A program made the translations under genes and the position numbers. A stretch of DNA of 64,000 nucleotides from NCBI GenBank assembly GCA_013076295.1, contig RQOL01000658.1, positions 434,001 through 498,000 on the forward strand. Reading direction: 5' to 3'. The notes beneath the pieces are model-generated. The model ran no database searches, was not told the origin of the DNA, and saw only the letters and a program-made list of their open reading frames with translations. Source of the stretch: Sanderia malayensis. Lineage: Eukaryota > Cnidaria > Scyphozoa > Semaeostomeae > Pelagiidae. Below, piece after piece: positions 56,971 through 64,000 of this stretch (within the stretch, counting starts at the first letter, position 1; each line of letters opens with the position of its first letter).

Positions 56971-58510
56971 GGCTATCTTTAAAACACCGAATCCGGAATC
57001 CGGAATACGGAATCCGGAATCTGGAATACGGAATAATAATAATAATAATAATAATGATTATTATCATCCAACTATTGAACATAACTATAAAGATTGTACA
57101 AAAAAAGCAAAACTTGCAATTCCATTCCTTGCCAGCCTATGCTTAAAGGAAGCTATTGTTACGCTGCTGGATGCTCACCTTTCACCTCTATATTAAAATA
57201 GCGTTCAAATTATTCACCAAGAAATGTCATTACCGCAGATGAACAACTGTCAGTTCAGCTTTGGCAGTTATTTTGTGGCTGTGCAAACAAATATTTTTAT
57301 CTATGGATACGGATGAAGCTTATTAAGTTTTCAAATTGCGAACATCACTTCAGATCTTTCTTTAATTCTTTACTCCTACCCACGAGATAAAAGCAGAGAG
57401 TTCTTGATAAGCTTTGTTGCAATCATAATCAAGTATCCGTGGGGCGCAGTAGAAAAACATGACGATTGTTTTTAGCGATTGTTTGATTGGTTAGCCAGAG
57501 TCAGCTTTTTAAAAAACTTGGCATTGATTGGCTAATACATTTTGGGAGTCAGAACTTGATATTAAGCATAGGTTGTTTGTCATCTTCGTAATCCCCTAGT
57601 CGGTGGCTCAGTTGGATTTTGCAATGTGCATCATCTATTTGCCAGCTGTATCAAAAATAGATATCCTATGTTTAACAATTCATATTTTTATGTGCCAAGA
57701 GAATTCAATGGTTTTTTAAGGTCATCCCATCTTCTTCGCCTTTATAACGAATTTGGATGGGTGCCACTTACAGTATAGATTAATCGCTGGGGCGGGAACA
57801 ATTCAACCGTTGGGAGAAGGCACCGCCCTCTTTTGAATAAATCTATTCTCAATGTTGCCGTTATAGTTTGATATTGCAGTCTTCAGAATTTGTTAAGCAG
57901 GTTTAATTGGTAATTAGTTATAAGCTATCATATCTATATACTCGAACAAGTTATTTTAAAACGTTGTCTTCTAGTTTTGATAAACAGTAAACAGTGTAAA
58001 CAGTGGCGTTCGTTTCTCTGATGTTCTTTTCACTCAAACAACTTATTTGATTTTAATGGGACATTGCAAAACATTACATCATCAGAACCCTGTATTTTTG
58101 CCTGAACTATTCCAGAGAAGAGAAATCAGATACAATGTCAGGACAAAGGTCACCGTTCTACTTCCTAGCACATCCATTGTGGCCGTCGGCATGAATTCTG
58201 TATGTATTAGGGGTAGCATGCTCCTAAATATAGCATATAGGTAGAATAGCATACCAGGTGTGATAAAGAGCAGCGTAACAATAGCTTCCTTTAAACATGG
58301 GCTGGCAAGGAATGCAATTGCAAGTTTAGCTTTTTTGTAAATATATTTATAGTTATGTTAAATAGTTGAATGATAATAATCATTATTATTATTATCATTC
58401 CGTATCCCAGATTCCGTATTCCGTATTCCGGATTCCGGATTCCAGATTCCGTATTCCGGATTCCGGATTCCGTATTCCGGATTCCGGATTCGGTATTTTA
58501 AAGATAGCCC
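56971..58510. mobile_element. Mutator-like foldback element (1540 bp, 9-bp target duplication) with GGAATCC arrays
   Basis: Inverted ends of about 230-250 bp begin GGCTATCTTTAAAA and each carries a short-period array of GAATCCG/GAATACG units followed by an ATT/AAT microsatellite and a conserved stretch (GCCAGCCTATGCTTAAAGGAAG-like). Flanks share the 9-bp ATCTTGTTT (56962-56970 and 58511-58519). The centre (57190-58260) has no recognisable transposase. A tRNA A-box-like TGGCTCAGTTGG occurs at about 57604 without a B box. Confidence 0.85.
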
Positions 58511-58711
58511 ATCTTGTTTTGTGTTGTCTTGTTCTATGTACAAACACAAAGGAGAAAATTTTGAGATTATTTCGCAAAATGATACATCAAAAGTTGGCAA
58601 TTATAAATTATTAATGCTTCGTTTGAAGAATTGGACGGACACAAGCATGTTTTTCTGGAATTGCTTTGCAAAGAATACAAGTATTGTATTGGCTCTCCGT
58701 AAACATGAATA

Positions 58712-59124
58712 CAGTACTTCCTCGATTATCCGAACAAGTTGAACTCAATTTTTTGCTGGGCCGTTCGGATACGCCAAAAATTCGGATAATCGAGGACAAA
58801 AATTTTATCTACTAATCTTGCTATGAAGTTTATTTTTATCACCCAGAATAGTCAAGGGGTGCTCAAACAGAAGATGGGACGATCACAATTTGTCAAAACT
58901 CTTGGATTTTGAAATTCCTGTTTGATTTCCTTTTAGCGGTTTCGGTAATTGTAAACACGAATATGAAAACTAATGTGTTAATTTGATGTTTTCGTTGGAT
59001 TTGACTTTGATAAAGAGCAAAAATTTAAAAAGACAACGTATATTTTATTTGGTGAATGAGAGTTGGTTTGCAAAAAACTGATTTAGTAAAAACTTTTGGC
59101 GTTCGGATAACCGAGGATGCACTG
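58712..59124. mobile_element. pogo/Tigger-like MITE (413 bp)
   Basis: Ends CAGTACTTCCTCGATTATCCGAAC and GTTCGGATAACCGAGGATGCACTG are inverted repeats with three or four mismatches, flanked by TA (58710-58711 and 59125-59126). Inside, a second inverted TTCGGATAATCGAGG lies near 58780. CAGT ends with TA target fit pogo/Tigger elements. Confidence 0.85.
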
Positions 59125-59200
59125 TATATGAATAAATATTGCTAGGCCCATCTGCATGCCTCAAACCTTTCAAGTTTTGCCAAAACTCGACAAAATCTTA

Positions 59201-59518
59201 CTACATCTTATAACCATCATTATAAAAACTCAGAAGCAAAGAATATGGAAAACTAACTTGGCATACCTTCTTCACATGGTATTTCCATGCCTTTGCACCT
59301 TTGTCAGTCAAACATACAGGCAACACAATAGATGAATATTCAGGCACAGATTCAATTAGTCCATATGAACCTCCCAAGACTTCGCTTATCAGGCCACTAG
59401 AGCGAAATGCAAAGAAAGTTGCACTTATCACTACCACGTTCAGCAGATAGCCAATATTGATGAACTCTTCGAGACTGCATGAAAATCTAAGCCTCTCCCA
59501 GATGGACCCCTCGTCCAT
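59201..59518 (-). CDS. Unrecognised ORF, possible first exon
   Basis: ATG at 59518 opens MDEGSIWERLRFSCSLEEF, then a hydrophobic segment (YLLNVVVISATFFAF), ending near a possible donor (KYHVKK/GTATGCC, about 59268). No family is recognised and no downstream exon could be joined. It may be a small membrane protein's first exon or chance. Confidence 0.25.
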   Translation of the reverse strand: MDEGSIWERLRFSCSLEEFINIGYLLNVVVISATFFAFRSSGLISEVLGGSYGLIESVPEYSSIVLPVCLTDKGAKAWKYHVKKVCQVSFPYSLLLSFYNDGYKM

Positions 59519-59526
59519 TCATTCTG

Positions 59527-60138
59527 GAATTATCAAGAGATTCTTAATTTCACCACGAAATAACTTTTCCTTTTCACTTTAACAATCTGATAAAGGAATT
59601 CAAAATCATCAACTTATAGTCCCACAAAACATGTTCATTATCTCTCTTGCTCCCTGGGGAAAAGGAAGACGCGTTTCTACTCTTTAGCGAATACAAAATT
59701 ATTTACAATCAAATATTAACCAATAATCATACATACAACGGCCATAAATCATTGGCAAAAATGACGGTATTAATTAGGTGAAAAACTTTCACCGCCTCCG
59801 TTGATCGCATATAATATGAAGCAACGGTATCACATACAATATGAAGCAACTGTATTACATCAAATAGACAATAAAATGCAACAAATAGATAAGAAAATGC
59901 AACATAACATGAACTAACATGCAAAAATAAGAGCAAAAAATCGACCAAAATTAGCCTCGTATTTAATTGAAATTTATTAAAAGGTAGTACCTTTTAATCA
60001 ATACCTTGTAAAGGTAGTAGTAAAGGTAGTGCTTACATTGTTATACACAGTGTTATAACACATGTTGGGGGTAAACTATAGGTACACGTTGAAATTAACG
60101 GCACAGGAATAGTAAACAGGCTTCAATACAAAGCCATT
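59527..60138. other. Intergenic region downstream of MGRN1/RNF157
   Basis: A+T-rich with AAGGTAGTA and AATATGAAGCAAC short repeats (59815-60030). No gene recognised; part is likely 3' UTR of the next gene. Confidence 0.4.
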
Positions 60139-63100
60139 TCAATTGTCTTCTATATTAACATAAGGTGTGGATACCTGGCCTCGGGTTGAATAAACCGAAC
60201 TGGAAGATCCTGCTGTAGTCGAGGCTGTCTTCTGAGTGTCAACACTGCTCACACTTTGACTGCTGAAATCACTGCCAAGGGGCGTGCCAGGTAGAGAGAG
60301 ATCAATGCTGGGAGTTATTTCATGGTTAACAGGGGCCTCCTCTATCAGTTGCATTGCGTCGACAGACGGAGCGTCAAATATCATTTCATGCAAGGCTGAA
60401 AAAAGATACAGAAAGAAACAGTTTAAGAAGAGAAATACGGCAAAGGGTCAGTGCACACCCCCGGAGTGAATGGTTGCGTACAACTATAAAGTCATGCAAA
60501 ATCTCAGTACGCAAGGGGGTATAATGATCAAAACGAATTCAAAACGGCATTGTTGCACCAGTAGGTCAACAGAAACCAAAGAGCAGTTTTCTGTCACACG
60601 AGACCTACTGCCTACAAAATAGAGACATCAAGGGTACATGGTTCAATAGTTTTCAATTCATAAATATAAACCAGGTAAAGAAAAAATTATTATAAAACCA
60701 TCAACAACTGAACAAGACAATACGGGGGCAGTGCTGCGAGCTATAGGTGTAAAGCAAGGGCATAGAAAATGCATTTTACAAACCTTGGCTCTGTAATGAA
60801 GCCTGAAGGTCTTCACTTTGAGTGTCATCATCGTCATGGGATTCCTTCTGGTCTGATTCAGAGCCAGTGCAAGGCACAATTGAATGCTCTACTTTCTGCA
60901 CGCCATCTTCAACGACGCAGCACGACTTGAGTTGGTCTTTTGACAATTTCTTCTTCTTTCGCTTTGAAGACGACGGTCGCTTTGAGATCCCTGTAGAATA
61001 AATGCGCAATTACATCAAAAACAACAATAAAGTACGCGCTGATGCAAGATACAGGAATTATCACCGCAAGAAAGTACTGCCATTAACAAAATCCCGTGGC
61101 ATCATAGTTACGCGGTCAGTAGTTACAACACAGAGTCACCACCCGCATACAGATTCCTGTTCACAACTTACCTCTAAGAGTCCAATGATATACAAAAAGA
61201 CTTGCCAAGACGCATACAAAGGCTCTTGCCTGAGAGATCAATCCAAAGGTCTGTTCACCATTCACAACTGATCAAAACAGCGAATTCCTTAATCTATACA
61301 ACAATAATCGGTGGATAAAATGTTGCAAACCTTGAATCTTCTCTAATGAAGCTTGAAGATCTTCACTCCATTCATGTTCAGTATCATTATCCTCCTTCTG
61401 TTCTGCTGGAGACGAGGCTACAACAGCAGCAGCCTCGCTTGGCTCATCATAATCCTGTCTCGATTTCACTTCAACAGAGGTTTGTTTAAAAACACCACGC
61501 GTGGACTTGCAATCTTCGCTGGCCTTTCCACTGTCAGGGCAAGAGACACTGCGCGACACGATTGCATGTTGATCTACTTTATCAACAGGCGGGAGGCAAT
61601 TACACTGGAGGTCATTCTTTGCCGAGACAGACTTTGATTTTCGTGAGCCAGATCGCGAGCCATTCCGTGATTTCGACCGTCTTGCAGACGACTGGCGACT
61701 TGCATAGCCTGCAAGGTAAATGCGTAATAAAGAGGGCGTCGATAATGGACAAAAAACATTTGTGCAGCATGTAGTCAGCATAAAAGCATGCTTTCCCACA
61801 CAGAAATCGTACACGCGCTGTCACAAGAGACCAATGACTCATGACATCTTCTTGCAAGTTTCTCATGCCGCATTAAGTCTTCAAAAGAGTCTACTAAACA
61901 TGCCTATCACCTTATACTATTGGCTACTTCATATAGCACATGAAGGCACGGCAATAGCTAGAGCAGGGCAATAAAAACTACAGCAAGAGCAGGGGAGAAA
62001 TACATAATTATAGCATAAACATAAAAAGACAACATAGAAGCATTACCCGATGCCCCGTCAGTAGGCAAATATCCGTTGAGAGCTTCGACCAATGGCACTT
62101 CTTCATACTCCTCAGATTCTTGACTGGGCTGCTATGAAATTGGATGGAACAGTATTAAGCACATTCTGGTATTACTAAAGTACTAGTAGGCAGCGTAAAC
62201 ATGTAAACATATATGGAGGATTGGATAATATAAAGTATATATTTACAAAACAGCATGTAATATATGCCATAACAGTGTGCATTTATATTACATATATACA
62301 CATGATGCGTGTCTTACCTCACTTGTGGCTGCACCTGCAAGCTGCGTCTTCTTCCTTACGGCTTTGATTTGCAACAGAGCATGAAACGCTGAAAAACAAA
62401 AATAAAATAAAACGGTTCAAGAAAGCAGTGATAAAAAGAAAAAATAGGTCGGGCTATTAGCAATGCCAAATGCAACTGAATCTCCTCAAAGAGACGAACA
62501 AGGTCAATAAATCCAAACAGCATAACTTTTGATGATTTATTGATGCGCTCTTGTTAGTACAATTTACCCTCGGTTTGGCAAATTTTCAAAACCTGCTAAT
62601 AATGCCACTGCAACAGTGTGCAAAGTTAAAGTGCAACTTACGAGATCTGCATATTGGACAGTTACTTGCTTGAAATCGCAACGAGTTGGCTAAAAACAAA
62701 AAAGAACAATTTGCCATTAACTCATACTAAATAGATAGATAGATAGATCAAAGCTATATCCTGCAAAAAAACCTCAGAAGAATGAAAAGGGATTAACAAA
62801 AGTAGTCAGTAGCATGGTTATGGTCGCGTATGACTGCACAGAGCATTGTGTTTCAGCAGTAAGAATACTTTCTCTTATTTGCTTGTCACTGCAAAGGAGC
62901 AGCCATATTACAACGTAGCATAAAGCCAAGCTTACCACAGCTATTGCAAAGACACAGATGCCTGCACGGTAGGATCAATGTATCACGCATTTCACACATA
63001 CAGATGACACAATCCACTCCATTCTCATCATAATCATCATCCTAGCAGTAGAAGATATAACAATGAAGCAGTTAGGATACTGGACCATTGAACAACATTA

Positions 63101-64000
63101 CAATGAAATTTGAATGTAATACAATTGATGGAATCCAAAAGTTCTTTGCTGTAGCAGGATACTCACTAAATAGAGATTGTTATAATGATAATTCAATATA
63201 TGAAAATTTGTGTGGTGAAAAGGGTATTAGAACATAGAAGAGAGTGAAAACGTATAAGTATTGGGCAAAATTATCCACAGCTTGCCAGGACATGAAAAAA
63301 TTTGAACTGAGATTGAAAGCTTGATCAGGTTCAGGCTGTAAAATTAATTGAAAATACATACTCCATTGCCAGTTCCATCTTTCTTGTTCTCAATGCCATA
63401 TATCTCTTGTATTATGTAGCATATTCCGTCAGCCTGAGAAAAACCAAGATAGCATATACATTTTTCAATAGAACTTAAGTATCAAGCTATGCATTTGTTA
63501 ATCAATATAGAGTACCAAGCTGCTTCACACATAAAGTAATAACTTTAACAATCCCAGTTGCAGTAAATACACACCACAATCTTTTGCTTCAGAAGTTTGA
63601 TTGAATAAGTGTAGTCGTAATGCTAAAAAGAAAATAAAAGTCTAATTTCAGCAAGTGAGATTGATGTTTGATACCGTAAGTCCTTGATTAAGCCCAGGGA
63701 GGCTTATTTCACAAAAAATATTTCAAAGTGGGGGCTCATTCGAGGGGGGCTTATTCTGCATCTAGGCAAAAATTGTCAGTGAGATATGCTGTTTTTATGG
63801 TGATATCTATGTCCAAGTATGTTGAAAAAAAAAGAAAGTCTGTCAATTAATGAATTTACACTAAAATAACAAACAATCTCCAAAGTTTTTAAATATAAAG
63901 TTACGAAGTTTTATCAAAAGTTATCCAAAAGTCGTCCTATAAACTTAAGCTCACATTTCATCCAGTTATTCGACTTCTGCTAAAATCGAATAATCCCCCA
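60139..64000 (-). CDS. MGRN1: MGRN1/RNF157-type RING E3 ubiquitin ligase, 5' part outside window
   Basis: Mahogunin-type E3 ligase (vertebrate MGRN1 and RNF157 are sister genes; which one is nearer cannot be told). Exons seen, 5' to 3': 63575-63622, 63362-63433, 62936-63041, 62642-62689, 62318-62388, 62047-62131, 61331-61708, 60784-60990 and 60139-60395. ADGICYIIQEIYGIENKK matches the segment before the RING. The RING spans two exons: DCVICMCEMRDTLILPCRHL, LCNSC, then LRFQASNCPICRS. AFHALLQIKAVRKK and VPLVEALNG follow, as in MGRN1. The C-terminal exons are Ser/Lys-rich, contain SIDLSLPGTPLG and end NIEDN. Two neighbouring exons end in near-identical SEDLQASL segments, suggesting exon duplication. 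The MGRN1 N-terminal domain lies beyond the window. Confidence 0.9.
63680..64000. repeat. Partial inverted-repeat element at window end
   Basis: Begins with AAGCCCAGGGAGGCTTATTTC, contains GGGGGCTCATTCGAGGGGGGCTTATTC, and the window stops at AATAATCCCCCA, which looks like the opposite end. It lies in an MGRN1/RNF157 intron. The end is cut off, so this is tentative. Confidence 0.35.

Noticed and set aside
57600..57660. tRNA-like A box (TGGCTCAGTTGG)
   Set aside because: No B box or cloverleaf follows, and it lies inside a foldback transposon.

Overview
The window is nuclear DNA from an animal, most likely an early-branching invertebrate such as a sponge or cnidarian. Genes are split by many short introns with GT-AG boundaries. 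The proteins recognised are animal ones (CEP131, a PH-EF-X-Y-C2 phospholipase C, GID4, TMC, MGRN1/RNF157, a rhodopsin-class GPCR). The DNA is A+T-rich and dense in small inverted-repeat transposons. The sequence alone does not settle the species. Exon borders below were assigned by eye from splice sites, reading-frame phase and family resemblance.

Left half (1-31.3 kb): a compact row of conserved genes in alternating orientation. CEP131 (-, 1-4905, 3' end outside the window) is head-to-head with a 30-exon phospholipase C (+, 5406-16204). Its tail faces a 5-exon RNA-repair multienzyme (-, 16573-22196), which is head-to-head with GID4 (+, 22504-23993). GID4 is tail-to-tail with a TMC channel-like gene (-, 24927-31271). 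Mobile DNA here sits in introns: a tRNA-derived SINE in CEP131, a 5'-truncated LINE and a hAT-like MITE in the phospholipase gene, a 64-bp-arm foldback in the RNA-repair gene, and a pogo-like MITE plus a tandem repeat in TMC.

Middle (31.7-51 kb): a repeat-rich accessory region. It holds a truncated RecQ-like helicase facing a decayed CxxC-type gene, an intronless GPCR, a 368-bp hAT-like MITE, a 1039-bp foldback element with 9-bp target duplication, an intronless DUF4062-NACHT STAND NTPase, a small orphan gene carrying a MITE in its intron, and a nearly intact tyrosine-recombinase retrotransposon (Ngaro/PAT-like, 44731-50348) with split direct repeats.

Right part (51-64 kb): after about 2.7 kb without a gene comes a 7-exon gene (53668-56207) for an ionotropic-glutamate-receptor-like protein whose pore carries the potassium-channel signature TVGYGD. 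A second foldback element with 9-bp target duplication and a pogo/Tigger-like MITE follow. The window ends inside a minus-strand MGRN1/RNF157 E3 ligase gene.

The most interesting items are (1) the single-gene RNA-repair protein (RWD, CCCH finger, MJ1316, 2H phosphoesterase, P-loop kinase, second 2H, HAD phosphatase, Pol-beta nucleotidyltransferase), (2) the glutamate-receptor-like channel with a potassium filter, and (3) the phospholipase C with two PH domains in tandem. The genes do not form one pathway; they are independent neighbours.
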